From the NCBI GenBank assembly GCA_030607875.1, contig JAUWJD010000001.1, positions 62,001 through 126,000 on the forward strand: 64,000 nucleotides of DNA. Reading direction: 5' to 3'. Source of the stretch: Chloroflexota bacterium (GTDB taxonomy: Bacteria > Chloroflexota > Anaerolineae > UBA2200). Below the pieces are notes generated by a model. The model searched no databases, had not been told where the DNA came from, and saw only the letters and a program-made list of their open reading frames with translations. Both the position numbers and the translations under genes were made by a program. Positions 17,129-25,559 of this stretch are shown piece after piece. Positions within the stretch are counted from its first letter, which is position 1, and each line of letters begins with the position of its first letter.

Positions 17129-17215
17129 CTGCTCTGTGCTTGGATTGCTAAACTCAGATTATCAAATCCTCACATAAAAAGGGGTGCCTGAGCTTAGCGA
17201 TTCACGCAGTACCTG
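17129..17215 (-). repeat. Dispersed intergenic repeat, copy E (degenerate)
   Basis: On the minus strand it starts CAGGTACTGCGTG and ends with GAGCAG, with the internal inverted pair GCTAAG.../GTTTAGCAATCC. It aligns over its length with copy C (42781-42872) in the same orientation but has several substitutions. It lies in the leader region of the exonuclease III gene. Confidence 0.6.
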
Positions 17216-17267
17216 CAAGATTGCACTTGCGTGGCGTTTCAATTTGACCCACTGAAGAGGAAGGTAA

Positions 17268-18056
17268 ATGTCAACGGACGCAATCAAAGTTGCCACTTTT
17301 AACGCCAATTCCATCCGCGCCAGGCTGGAGCTTGTGCTTAACTGGCTGAAGCGGGAAGCCCCCGACGTCCTCTGCCTTCAGGAAACCAAGGTCCAGGACG
17401 CAGATTTTCCTGCAGATGATTTCAGGAACATCGGTTACCAGGTCACATTCCGTGGCCAGAAAGCCCACGCTGGCGTGGCAATCGTGAGCAAGCAAGCGCC
17501 GAAGGACGTCGCTTTTGGCTTCGATGACGGTGGCGAGCCTGATGAAGCGCGGTTGATACGGGCTGTCATCCGAGACATTCCCATCGTGAACACCTACGTG
17601 CCACAGGGAAGATCTGCAGACTCGCCACATTTCCAATACAAACTGGAGTGGTTTGCCCGTCTGCGCAACTGGTTCAACCGTCACTACTCGCCAGAAGAAC
17701 CGCTGCTGTGGTTGGGTGACTTTAACGTTGCACCCGACCCCATCGATGTGCATGATCCCAAGAGACTGAGCAAGCACGTGGATTTCCATCCGGAAGCCCG
17801 CGCCGCACTACAGCGGGTGAAAGACTGGGGCTTTATGGACGTGTTTCGTTTGCACTGCTCCGAGCCGGGGCAGTACACCTTCTGGGACTATCGGGCGCGG
17901 ACGGCAGTGGATCGCAATCTGGGCTGGCGGGTAGATCACATCTGGGCCACAAAGCCACTCGCGGGGAAATCAACGCGAGCGTGGATTGACGTCCAAATGC
18001 GACGAGCGGAGCGCCCATCCGACCACACCTTTCTGGTGGCCGAGTTCGCACTCTGA
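17268..18056 (+). CDS. xth: Exodeoxyribonuclease III
   Basis: 262 residues, the usual length for XthA/ExoA. It is a Mg-dependent AP endonuclease and 3'-5' exonuclease of base-excision repair. The family landmarks are present: NANSIRAR near the N-terminus, the metal-binding Glu in CLQETKVQD (about 38), NTYVPQG, the catalytic Asp/Asn in GDFNVAP (about 150) and the C-terminal His in [18 protein letters not shown] lies 5 nt before the ATG. It precedes the DUF362 gene by 17 bp and may share its transcript. Confidence 0.95.
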   Translation: MSTDAIKVATFNANSIRARLELVLNWLKREAPDVLCLQETKVQDADFPADDFRNIGYQVTFRGQKAHAGVAIVSKQAPKDVAFGFDDGGEPDEARLIRAVIRDIPIVNTYVPQGRSADSPHFQYKLEWFARLRNWFNRHYSPEEPLLWLGDFNVAPDPIDVHDPKRLSKHVDFHPEARAALQRVKDWGFMDVFRLHCSEPGQYTFWDYRARTAVDRNLGWRVDHIWATKPLAGKSTRAWIDVQMRRAERPSDHTFLVAEFAL

Positions 18057-18073
18057 AGAAACAGGGAGGAAGA

Positions 18074-19165
18074 ATGGCAAAACCGAAGGTAGCGGTTCTT
18101 CGCACCACACCAGAGACCGTGCTAGACGATTACCAGCGCCTGTGTGAACTGGCAGGCATGAAGGAAACGCTGGACCCGTCAGCAACTACCATACTCAAGG
18201 ACAATATTAGCTGGCACTTGCTTTACCCCAGCGCCAATACCACCCCTTGGCAACTAGAGGGCACCATTCTGGCGCTGCAGAGTGCCGGCTTTACCGATCT
18301 GGTGGACGTGCACAACAAAACGGTCGTCACCATCGCGGATCTGGGCGACCGTTACAACAAGTTCGGGCCCGTGCTGGAGAAGTACGCCATTCCCAAGCTG
18401 TACAACTTCAAACCAGAGGACATGAGCTGGATTGAATACAAGCCCAGGGCCAAGATGCTCGTGCTGGACAAGATCTTCCCCGGTGGCATCTACATCCCGG
18501 ACTATTTCGTGGGCAAGAACATTGTCCACCTACCGACGGTCAAAACCCACACCTATACGGTGACAACAGGCGCGATGAAGAATGCCTTCGGCGGACTGCT
18601 GAACATCAACCGCCACTACACCCACACCTGGATCCACGACACCCTGGTTGACTTGCTGCAAATCCAGAAGGAGATTCACACCGGCATCTTTGCTACCATG
18701 GATGGTACCACAGCAGGCAGCGGCGCGGGGCCACGAACCATGATTCCTCACCAGAAGGACGTCATCCTGGCTTCAGCCGACCAGGTGGCGATTGACGCCG
18801 TGTCGGCAGCGATGATGGGCTTTGAGCCGATGAAGATTCAGTACATCGCTCACGCCACTGAGCTCGGCCTGGGCCAGGGCAACCCGCGTGAGATTGAGGT
18901 GGTTGGCATGCCCGAGATTGCCAACGAGCGATGGGGCTTTAGGGTCAGCGCGAACCTGGGCACTGGCGCCGGCATGCTGCTGTGGCGCACGCCGCTGAAA
19001 GTGTTTCAGAAGCTGCTCTTCCGCACGCCCATCGTCAACATCTTTATCTTTGCCAGCGAGTACTACCACGACCATTTCTGGTATCCGCTCAAGGGACGCA
19101 AAGTCACGGAGAAATGGCTGCAGGAAAGCCCGTGGGGCAGGCTATTCCAGACGTACCCGGAGTAG
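18074..19165 (+). CDS. DUF362 domain protein
   Basis: 363 residues. The DUF362 pattern is visible: an N-terminal Rossmann-like start (KPKVAVLRTTPETV), LKDNISWH, VHLPTVKTHTYTVTTGAMKN and a TMDGTTAGSGAGP loop. The family is widespread and its biochemical role is not established; some members carry ferredoxin domains, which this one lacks. GGGAGGAAG precedes the ATG. The gene ends at a perfect hairpin shared with the convergent YggS gene. Confidence 0.8.
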   Translation: MAKPKVAVLRTTPETVLDDYQRLCELAGMKETLDPSATTILKDNISWHLLYPSANTTPWQLEGTILALQSAGFTDLVDVHNKTVVTIADLGDRYNKFGPVLEKYAIPKLYNFKPEDMSWIEYKPRAKMLVLDKIFPGGIYIPDYFVGKNIVHLPTVKTHTYTVTTGAMKNAFGGLLNINRHYTHTWIHDTLVDLLQIQKEIHTGIFATMDGTTAGSGAGPRTMIPHQKDVILASADQVAIDAVSAAMMGFEPMKIQYIAHATELGLGQGNPREIEVVGMPEIANERWGFRVSANLGTGAGMLLWRTPLKVFQKLLFRTPIVNIFIFASEYYHDHFWYPLKGRKVTEKWLQESPWGRLFQTYPE

Positions 19166-19203
19166 GCATGGCGATACGAACCACGGAAAACACCGAGAGC
19201 TAA

Positions 19204-19234
19204 GAAATCCGGTATCTGGCAGATACCGGATTTC
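19204..19234. terminator. Bidirectional terminator hairpin
   Basis: GAAATCCGGTATCT (19204-19217), loop GGC, AGATACCGGATTTC (19221-19234): a perfect 14-bp stem between the convergent DUF362 and YggS genes. The A- and T-containing stem ends make it usable on both strands. Confidence 0.8.
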
Positions 19235-19273
19235 TGGTTCCTTGGAGACTCGCCACTCGCAACCCGTCACCCG

Positions 19274-19945
19274 CTACTCATCTGCGCGTTCTTCAAACAG
19301 CATCGTGCCAATGCGCACCATGTTGGCTCCCTCTTCGATCGCTACGCGGTAGCTGTTACTCATGCCCATCGACAAGTAGCGCATTTCCACGTTGGGGATG
19401 TGCACCGCTGCCAGGCGTTCGAACGTTTCCCGCGTGAGGCGGAAATAGGGCCGGGCGTCCTCAGGATTGCCAAAGCGTGGGCCCATAGTCATCAATCCCT
19501 GTACGCGGAGGTGCGACAACTCGCTCAACTGCCACACCAGTTGCTCCACCTCTTCTGGAAGCACTCCAGTCTTGCTGGCCTCGCGCCCGCTGTTGATCTC
19601 CACCAGCACAGGCATCACCTTGCCCATAGCTGCGCAACGCCGCTCAATCTCCTGCGCCAGTCGCCGCGAATCCAGCGTTTCGACAATGTCGAACAACTGC
19701 ACGGCCCTCTTCACCTTGTTCCTCTGCAGATGCCCGATCATGTGCCAGCGCACTGGCTCCTCGATAAGCGGAATCATCTGCGCCGCATCCTGAACATAGT
19801 TGTGACCCACGCAGGTGACCCCGGCGCGGATAGCGGCACGCACAGCCTCCACGCTGCGCAACTTGGCTGCAGCCACAAGCGTGACGCCCACGGGCAGCGT
19901 CTCCAGGATACGCTTTACAGCACTGGTGATAGATACCCCATCCAT
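19274..19945 (-). CDS. YggS/PROSC-family PLP homeostasis protein
   Basis: 223 residues, the usual size for the YggS family, a pyridoxal-phosphate-binding protein with an alanine-racemase N-terminal-like barrel. The PLP lysine is in LVAAAKLRS (about residue 28). WHMIGHLQRNKVK, VLVEINSGREASKTG, LMTMGPR and the phosphate-binding end YLSMGMSNSYRVAIEEGAN are all family landmarks. The usual GEN motif reads GHN here. The start at 19945 follows GAGGTGTG. These proteins buffer PLP and affect amino-acid metabolism; no enzyme activity is known. Confidence 0.92.
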   Translation of the reverse strand: MDGVSITSAVKRILETLPVGVTLVAAAKLRSVEAVRAAIRAGVTCVGHNYVQDAAQMIPLIEEPVRWHMIGHLQRNKVKRAVQLFDIVETLDSRRLAQEIERRCAAMGKVMPVLVEINSGREASKTGVLPEEVEQLVWQLSELSHLRVQGLMTMGPRFGNPEDARPYFRLTRETFERLAAVHIPNVEMRYLSMGMSNSYRVAIEEGANMVRIGTMLFEERADE

Positions 19946-20121
19946 CCGTCACACCTCTGAGCCAACACCAAGATCCTGCCCCAAGACACCAACCGCACCA
20001 ACGAAATGAGCTGATGAGCACTCACATCTTCAAGTCACAGACCAGCGGCTCTTCCAGCGGACAGACCATGTTCCAACCCCATCACGGGGTCTTGTCACGC
20101 CTGTCCATATGCGAGATATGA

Positions 20122-20153
20122 CACGGGCGAGGATTTGCACATCCTCGCCCGTG
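20122..20153 (-). terminator. Hairpin downstream of the DUF4013 gene
   Basis: CACGGGCGAGGAT (20122-20134), loop TTGCAC, ATCCTCGCCCGTG (20141-20153): a perfect 13-bp stem placed 30 bp after the stop of the minus-strand membrane-protein gene. No strong T-run follows on the minus strand. Confidence 0.65.
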
Positions 20154-20182
20154 ATCTGCCTCTTCACCAAGTCAGAAACCGT

Positions 20183-20845
20183 TCAGACTGCTGGTTCCAA
20201 ACTTGTCGTCTCGCTGGCGTGATATACCTGGCCTAGCAGATGGTTGCCGACGAGCATCGCCCAGAAGTGGGTGAACGCCACGCCAACAATGCACAAGATC
20301 ACGCCGAAACCAGCGATGAATTGGGCAACCAGGGCCAGCAGCAGTGCGACGATGTAAGGACCCAGGTTGGATGTGATGTATTTGAAGATCTCGCCGAAGC
20401 GGAACATGGCTCCAAACTCACCACTGACGGCATACTTGGTGATAACGGCTGGCATCACCGCAGCCAGGAACAGCCCGTAGAGCCCCGACAGGCAGCCGAA
20501 CCCCGACATGCAGATGCTGAGCGGCGTAGAGAAGTATTCGGCATCTGCTCCGGATCCGGTCACTGCGCTGATAACGCCAATCACCATGGACAAGAAGATC
20601 AGTGGGAGAGCCCAGACCACACCGCCCAGGGCGCTCATCACCCCTTTGACAAAGTAGTCCCCAAAATCGTCCCAGTTGGGCAGGGGTTTCTCCATGCCAG
20701 CAGCGACATTCTTCAGCACCTGCAGGCCATAACCAATCACAACCAGGTTGACAATGGGGATCAGGCCCAAAATGCCGCCGATGAGGAGCTTCTGCACCCA
20801 TTCCTCATCATCGAAAACGAATGTAAAAGATTTTCCATAATCCAT
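20183..20845 (-). CDS. DUF4013 integral membrane protein
   Basis: 220 residues. It starts with the typical DYGKSFTFVFDDEEWVQKLL and GGILGLIPIVNLVVIGYGLQ, then has further hydrophobic segments (VWALPLIFLSMVIGVISAV, LYGLFLAAVMPAVITKYAV, VALLLALVAQFIAGFGVILC). This is the DUF4013 pattern; function unknown. GGGAG precedes the ATG. It has its own promoter, divergent from the iron regulator, and no obvious link with the Feo genes. Confidence 0.85.
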   Translation of the reverse strand: MDYGKSFTFVFDDEEWVQKLLIGGILGLIPIVNLVVIGYGLQVLKNVAAGMEKPLPNWDDFGDYFVKGVMSALGGVVWALPLIFLSMVIGVISAVTGSGADAEYFSTPLSICMSGFGCLSGLYGLFLAAVMPAVITKYAVSGEFGAMFRFGEIFKYITSNLGPYIVALLLALVAQFIAGFGVILCIVGVAFTHFWAMLVGNHLLGQVYHASETTSLEPAV

Positions 20846-20977
20846 TTCGCTTCTCCCTTCTTAGAGATTCAGTGTGTACACTCAACGGTATTGATCACGC
20901 ACGCAGCAAGCATAGATGGATCTCCATCCCTCCTTGCTTGCCCCCTGATGATCGCATCGTCTCGTGGCTACACGGCG

Positions 20978-21006
20978 ATTATAACACAGATGCCAGGGAT
21001 GAGCAA
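20978..21006 (-). promoter_or_regulatory. Promoter of the DUF4013 gene
   Basis: On the minus strand: -35 TTGCTC (21006-21001), 17-bp spacer, -10 TATAAT (20983-20978) with an upstream TG (extended -10). The leader to the start codon is about 130 nt, and nothing structured was recognised in it. Confidence 0.65.
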
Positions 21007-21097
21007 CTGCCGCATTCCACGCCTGCTTGGAATCCGAGCTTGGCAACCCAAGCACACTAGCAGCCAGATCACGGTGACGATACGTGTGATATCGGAT

Positions 21098-21126
21098 TTG
21101 ACATTCTGCCAAATCTGATGTATATT
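21098..21126 (+). promoter_or_regulatory. Promoter of the DtxR-feo operon
   Basis: -35 TTGACA (21098-21103), 17-bp spacer, -10 TATATT (21121-21126), 51 bp before the DtxR-family start. The -10 box overlaps the palindrome at 21125-21141. Confidence 0.75.
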
Positions 21127-21141
21127 TAAGCTGCGCCTAAA
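21125..21141. promoter_or_regulatory. Palindrome at the transcription start, possible DtxR-family operator
   Basis: TTTAAGC, then TGC, then GCCTAAA: an inverted repeat with one mismatch that covers the end of the -10 box and the expected +1. DtxR/MntR-family repressors bind A/T-ended palindromes of about 17-19 bp over such promoters. Iron- or manganese-dependent autoregulation is inferred from position and from the regulator gene just downstream. Confidence 0.5.
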
Positions 21142-21177
21142 CCTTCAGTGGCCTGTTATTAAAGTTGGATTAAAGAC

Positions 21178-21846
21178 ATGGGCAACCTCTCTTCCTTAAG
21201 TGAAAACGTCCAGATGTATCTGGTGAGTATTCTCCGCCTGGGCAAAGAAGGGCAGCCAGTACCGCTTTCTGAACTGGCGGCGACTCTGGACGTCTCTCCC
21301 GTGTCGGTCAATCAGATGTGCCGCAAGCTTCAGAGCCAGGGTTTGGTGTCCTACGTGCCTTATAGAGGAGTTTCGATCACCGCAGCAGGAGAACGACTAG
21401 CTGGCCGCATCCTGCGCCGCCACCGTCTGTGGGAGGTTTTCCTAGTAGAGCACCTGCGAATGACGTCGGAGGCAGCGCACGAAACCGCTTGTCGTCTTGA
21501 ACATGCCACATCGGAGGCACTGGTTGAACGGCTAGCTGCGTTTCTCAGCTACCCTCGGGTAAACCCAGAAGGTGCCCCGATCCCTGCCAGTTCCGGCCAA
21601 TTCTCAACAACCCAATCGCGTCCTCTTGTAGAGATGGAGGCCGGACAGAGAGGACATTGTATTCGTTGCACGGCAGACGAAGCGAGCTGCGCCTTCCTGA
21701 TCGGGCAAGGATTACGCCCTGGCGTATCCTTCCAGGTCGTTGCAGCCGCACCAGGCAGTCTGTTGCTGGAGATCAACGGCAGAAGAATTGCCGTGGCTCA
21801 ATCCCTGGCCACAGCCATACTGGTAGAGATTGAAGGGGTAGGCTGA
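21178..21846 (+). CDS. DtxR-family metal-dependent regulator with FeoA-type domain
   Basis: 222 residues. The N-terminal winged helix (VQMYLVSILRLGKEGQPVP, SELAATLDVSPVSVNQMCRK) and the dimerisation/metal domain (RILRRHRLWEVFLVEHL, HETACRLEHATSEALVERL) are those of DtxR/MntR. The C-terminal 75 residues form an SH3-like FeoA domain (GLRPGVSFQVVAAAPG, RIAVAQSLATAILVE). Such regulators repress uptake genes when Fe(II) or Mn(II) is bound. Position in front of feoAB supports iron control. Confidence 0.92.
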   Translation: MGNLSSLSENVQMYLVSILRLGKEGQPVPLSELAATLDVSPVSVNQMCRKLQSQGLVSYVPYRGVSITAAGERLAGRILRRHRLWEVFLVEHLRMTSEAAHETACRLEHATSEALVERLAAFLSYPRVNPEGAPIPASSGQFSTTQSRPLVEMEAGQRGHCIRCTADEASCAFLIGQGLRPGVSFQVVAAAPGSLLLEINGRRIAVAQSLATAILVEIEGVG

Positions 21847-21932
21847 AAGGCCGCGGGGATATGTTGCTCACATCGCCACGACGACCTCACCAGAACCCAC
21901 GGACGACATCACAACCAACTGGAGACTGAACA

Positions 21933-22208
21933 ATGCATCCACAATCGAACCAAACAGACACGCTAAACAAGCTCCGTCCGCTTACCGAATTGAAGGGTAT
22001 GGAGAGAGCTACAATACACGACCTGTGTGGCGGTGTTGGCTTCCGCAGCCGGCTGGCCGCCCTCGGCTTCACGCCAGGGGTCCAGATCACAATGCTGCAG
22101 AACCTGGGCCATGGGCCCATTATCGTCACGCTGCGCGACACACGCATCGCATTGGGGCGTGGAGAGGCCTACAAAATACTGGTCGCGCCGGAGAAGCGAG
22201 AGCAATGA
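21933..22208 (+). CDS. feoA: FeoA ferrous iron transport accessory protein
   Basis: 91 residues with an SH3-like FeoA fold: GVGFRSRLAALGFTPGVQI, VTLRDTRIALGRGEAYKILV. FeoA is a small cytoplasmic protein needed for FeoB function. GGAG precedes the ATG with 7-nt spacing. The stop overlaps the feoB start (ATGA), so expression is coupled. Confidence 0.93.
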   Translation: MHPQSNQTDTLNKLRPLTELKGMERATIHDLCGGVGFRSRLAALGFTPGVQITMLQNLGHGPIIVTLRDTRIALGRGEAYKILVAPEKREQ

Positions 22209-24205
22209 TGGCGCAAGAGAGCCGACCCATCCGCGTGGCTTTGGCTGGGCAGCCCAATGTAGGCAAGAGCACTGTTTTCAATCTGCTCACGGGCTTGAGG
22301 CAGCACGTGGGCAACTGGCCGGGAAAGACCGTTGAACAGAGGGCTGGCACATGCCATTACCAGGAGTGGACATTCGATGTGGTCGACTTGCCCGGCACGT
22401 ACAGCCTGAGCGCCAACTCACCAGAGGAGTTGATCGCCCGTGAGTACATCATCAAAGAGAAACCAGACGTTGTAGTGGCCATCGTAAATGCGGCAACGCT
22501 CGAACGCAGTCTATATCTGGTCGCTGAGCTATTGCCTTTGCCCGTGCCCGTTATCGTCGGCCTGAACATGGTAGATGTGGCCGAACAGCAGGGCCTGGAG
22601 ATCGAAACACACGTACTGGAAGCTGCGTTAGGTGTGCCCGTGGTGCCCATGGTAGCCACCAAAGGGCAAGGCATGCAAGAATTGCTGGCGCGTATTCAGG
22701 AAGTCGCTTGTGACGGAGCAAAGTACGCGCCAAACGCTCCAGACATCCGCGCGGATCACAAAGACATTCTGAAGCACATCGAAACACTGATCAACGAGCA
22801 CGTACCGCCTGAATATCCAAAGATGTGGGTGGCACTAAAGATACTGGAAGGTGATAAGCAGATCACCGAAATGATGCGCCCGCGACTGCCGCCGGAAGCG
22901 TGGGACGGGGTTTACGGCATCATCAAGCAGCACGAAGATGCATGTGTTGCCGTGGCCAGCGGGCGATACGCGTGGATTGGACGCATGATTCGCGCAGCGG
23001 TGGTAAGACCAAAAGTCGGCCCGATCACGCTGACTGACCGTCTGGACCGTTGGGCAACCCACCCCTTATGGGGACTGTTGGTCCTCGCCAGCATTTTGGG
23101 GCTGACCTTTTGGCTGACTTACGCTGTCGGTGCACCGCTCCAGGAGTTGATGGACACATACGTCGTAGGGATCTTGTCCAATCTGGCAACACAGGCACTG
23201 GCTACAGCACCGAACTGGATTGCGGGGTTGATAATAGATGGCATCATCGGTGGCGTAGGAGGTGTCTTGACCTTCTTCCCGATTCTGCTCATTTTCTTCG
23301 TCGTGCTGGGCATCCTGGAAGATGTGGGCTACATGGCCCGAGCAGCTTTTGTGATGGACCGCTTCATGCATCTGATGGGGCTGCATGGCAAGTCCTTTTT
23401 GCCCCTCTTTTTGGGCTTTGGCTGCAATGTGCCCTCTATTATGGGCGCCAGAGTGATCGAGTCGGAGAGAGCCCGTCTCTTGACCATCCTGGTTGCTCCT
23501 TTGGTGCCCTGCGCCGCACGCATGGCTGTAATTGCTTTTCTAGCACCTGCGTTCTTCGCTGCTCCAACCATCGTCTCCTGGGGAGTACTCACCCTAAACC
23601 TGGTCGTGCTTGTGCTTTCCGGCCTGGTCATCAATAGGGTCGTCTTCAAGGGCGAACATATGGCATTCATCATGGAACTGCCCCTCTACCACCTGCCTAA
23701 CGGGCGTACCATCACCCTTATCATCTGGCAGCGTCTCCTATCCTTCCTGCACAAAGCCGGCACGATCATTCTGGCTGTCTCAGTCATCGTCTGGGCCCTA
23801 TCCACATTGCCCAGTGGCGATATTGAAAGCAGCTATATGGCAGGTTTCGGGCGATTGCTGGAGCCGGTCGGCAGATTAATGGGCCTGGATTGGCGCATGA
23901 TGGTGGCCTTGCTAACCAGCTTCATCGCCAAGGAAAACACTATCGCTACTCTTAGTGTGCTCTTTGGGGTAGGGGAAAGCGGAACAGGGCTGGCGGCCAT
24001 CTTGAGCTCCACCTTCACCCCGGCGGCAGCGCTTGCTTTCTTAGTGACGCAGATGTTGTTCATCCCATGTGTGGCCACGGTAGGCGTGATCAAACAGGAA
24101 ACCAATTCCTGGCGGTGGACAGTTTTCAACGTCGTTTTCCTGCTTGTCCTCTCTCTGCTGGGAGGCACGTTGACTTATCAGATAGCCACTCTACTGGGCC
24201 AGTAA
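22205..24205 (+). CDS. feoB: FeoB ferrous iron transporter
   Basis: 666 residues from ATG 22205 (a second ATG follows at once at 22208). The N-terminal G domain has G1 GQPNVGKS, the switch region VGNWPGKTVEQ, G3 DLPGTYSL and G4 NMVD. The helical spacer is followed by the membrane part with two Gate-like regions (GGVGGVLTFFPILLIFFVV, GFGCNVPSIMGAR, later ALLTSFIAKENTIATLSVLF). FeoB moves Fe(II) across the cytoplasmic membrane. The larger open frame upstream of 22205 is an out-of-frame overlap with feoA and is not used. Confidence 0.95.
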   Translation: MMAQESRPIRVALAGQPNVGKSTVFNLLTGLRQHVGNWPGKTVEQRAGTCHYQEWTFDVVDLPGTYSLSANSPEELIAREYIIKEKPDVVVAIVNAATLERSLYLVAELLPLPVPVIVGLNMVDVAEQQGLEIETHVLEAALGVPVVPMVATKGQGMQELLARIQEVACDGAKYAPNAPDIRADHKDILKHIETLINEHVPPEYPKMWVALKILEGDKQITEMMRPRLPPEAWDGVYGIIKQHEDACVAVASGRYAWIGRMIRAAVVRPKVGPITLTDRLDRWATHPLWGLLVLASILGLTFWLTYAVGAPLQELMDTYVVGILSNLATQALATAPNWIAGLIIDGIIGGVGGVLTFFPILLIFFVVLGILEDVGYMARAAFVMDRFMHLMGLHGKSFLPLFLGFGCNVPSIMGARVIESERARLLTILVAPLVPCAARMAVIAFLAPAFFAAPTIVSWGVLTLNLVVLVLSGLVINRVVFKGEHMAFIMELPLYHLPNGRTITLIIWQRLLSFLHKAGTIILAVSVIVWALSTLPSGDIESSYMAGFGRLLEPVGRLMGLDWRMMVALLTSFIAKENTIATLSVLFGVGESGTGLAAILSSTFTPAAALAFLVTQMLFIPCVATVGVIKQETNSWRWTVFNVVFLLVLSLLGGTLTYQIATLLGQ

Positions 24206-24261
24206 GGATCAGACTGCAGATCCTCGGTGCCGTTTCAAGGCACACTCGCGGATCGAGTTTT

Positions 24262-24528
24262 ATGCTACACAAACTTCTCCACATCATACAATCTGGAAAC
24301 GTGCACAGCCTTAAACAACTGGCACAACGGCTGGACGTCAGTCAAGCGCTACTGGAGAGCATGATCGACGAACTAGTGCGGATGGGGTATCTGAAAGCGC
24401 TGGAGGCGACCTGCACTAACGGTTGTGACGGCTGCCCCGTGGCCAGCACATGTAGCATCGGTGGTTCAGGCCGCATATGGGCGCTCACAGAAGCCGGGCA
24501 GAGGATGGTGCAAGCCACAGCAGATTAA
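24262..24528 (+). CDS. FeoC-like winged-helix protein with Cys cluster
   Basis: 88 residues. An N-terminal winged helix (LLHIIQSGNVHSLKQLAQRL, VSQALLESMIDELVRMGYL) is followed by a cysteine cluster C-x4-C-x2-C-x5-C (CTNGCDGCPVASTC) that fits the FeoC family's iron-sulfur cluster site (in feoABC operons FeoC affects FeoB stability or regulation). The Shine-Dalgarno site is weak. It closes the feo operon; a dispersed repeat follows. Confidence 0.82.
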   Translation: MLHKLLHIIQSGNVHSLKQLAQRLDVSQALLESMIDELVRMGYLKALEATCTNGCDGCPVASTCSIGGSGRIWALTEAGQRMVQATAD

Positions 24529-24576
24529 CCCCGCGCCGATTGCGCACCCCGCTCAGCTACCAGCGCCACTCCAACC

Positions 24577-24828
24577 ACAGGGTACTGTGTCAATCGCTAA
24601 ACTTCCGCAGCCGTTTTCATATCGCCAAAGGTCCCGCCGAAGGTCTTGGCGAAGACAAGGCCGCAGGCGATGGCTTGACGGGGCGGGGGCTCCCCCTGTC
24701 TCGCCCTGTCTCACCTCTGGTCTTTGCGCCAGAGGCGTAAACGGGGACGACACCTTCGGCCGAGGCGGCCCGAACGGGGTGCAAGTGTCCGGCCAAAGAG
24801 GTTGAGCCACCTTCGGTGCACGAAGCAG
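24577..24828 (+). repeat. Dispersed intergenic repeat, copy A (252 bp)
   Basis: Starts ACAGGGTACTGTGTC and ends CGGTGCACGAAGCAG, the same ends as copies B and C. Inside lies a module with GCCGAAGGTCTTGGCGAAG and AAGGCCGCAGGCGATGGC, shared with copies B and D. Its right part (GAACGGGGTGCAAGTGTCC, CCAAAGAGGTT) is shared with copy D. Small open frames inside are not coding. Confidence 0.75.
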
Positions 24829-24925
24829 CAATCCACTCCCATACCTCAGTGAAAACCTCTGAACAGGCTTCCGATGTCTTTCATTTGCCGTATGTTAGAC
24901 ATTTATAGGAGTTGCGGCAAAAACC

Positions 24926-24954
24926 TTGACAAGGGCACACTAAGGTATTAGAAT
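24926..24954 (+). promoter_or_regulatory. Promoter of the grpE stress operon
   Basis: -35 TTGACA (24926-24931), 17-bp spacer, -10 TAGAAT (24949-24954), 45 bp before grpE. An imperfect inverted repeat CCTTGAC...ACTAAGG (24924-24945) spans the -35 and spacer and could be a degenerate HspR (HAIR) site. No CIRCE element was found. Confidence 0.65.
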
Positions 24955-24999
24955 GGTATCAACGATTATCACAACAGGCTTGTTGAACGAGGACTGGTT

Positions 25000-25494
25000 A
25001 TGAATGAAAACATCTTGTCACCAAACGGCGAGCAACGCAGCGACCTGCAAGAACAGCTTGATGCGGCTTGCCAGGAGGCTGCGGAGAACAACGACAAATA
25101 CTTGCTCGCTTTGGCGGAATCAGAGAACATGCGCAAGCGCCTGGAGCGCATGTGCGAGGAGCGCATGTGGCAGCAAAAGAAGCGCCTGCTGACTCACCTA
25201 TTGGAACTTGGGGATCAATTGGAGGATGCCCTGCAATACGCAGATGCAAACGACCCTCTGGGTGCCGGTATACGCATAACCTATGAGCAACTGCAAAGAA
25301 ACCTCAATCGGGAAGGCGTGCGGGCCCTGCAATCGGTGGGAGAGGCTTTCGATCCCAGCATCCATGAAGCGGTTGAGTTGGCCGGTGAAGGTTCAGGGAA
25401 TCCAAACGAAGTAACCTGCGAGTACCGTAAGGGCTACATGCTGGGCGGCAAGCTGCTGCGTCCGGCACGTGTGCAGGTAAACCGCGAAGGATAG
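25000..25494 (+). CDS. grpE: GrpE nucleotide exchange factor
   Basis: 164 residues, somewhat short for GrpE. A long N-terminal coiled coil (about 10-70, DNDKYLL-type core NNDKYLLALAESENMRKRL) is followed by the four-helix and beta-wing domain (GVRALQSVGEAFDPSIHEAV, YRKGYMLGGKLLRPARVQV). GrpE releases ADP from DnaK. No dnaK gene is in this window; the J-domain gene follows directly. Start ATG at 25000; no strong Shine-Dalgarno beyond GAGGACTGG. Confidence 0.93.
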   Translation: MNENILSPNGEQRSDLQEQLDAACQEAAENNDKYLLALAESENMRKRLERMCEERMWQQKKRLLTHLLELGDQLEDALQYADANDPLGAGIRITYEQLQRNLNREGVRALQSVGEAFDPSIHEAVELAGEGSGNPNEVTCEYRKGYMLGGKLLRPARVQVNREG

Positions 25495-25559
25495 GGCAGC
25501 CCAGGAAAGCGATTGGCTCAAAGGCAGCGGCACCTTTGAGGAGGCAGGACTAGAGTAGT

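Noticed and set aside
24425-24831. Small open frames on both strands inside repeat copy A
   Set aside because: They follow the repeat, are Arg/Pro/Gly-rich, lack ribosome-binding sites and have no homologue-like pattern.
24840-24999. CIRCE element before grpE
   Set aside because: No TTAGCACTC-N9-GAGTGCTAA-like inverted repeat was found; only a weak HAIR-like repeat is present.
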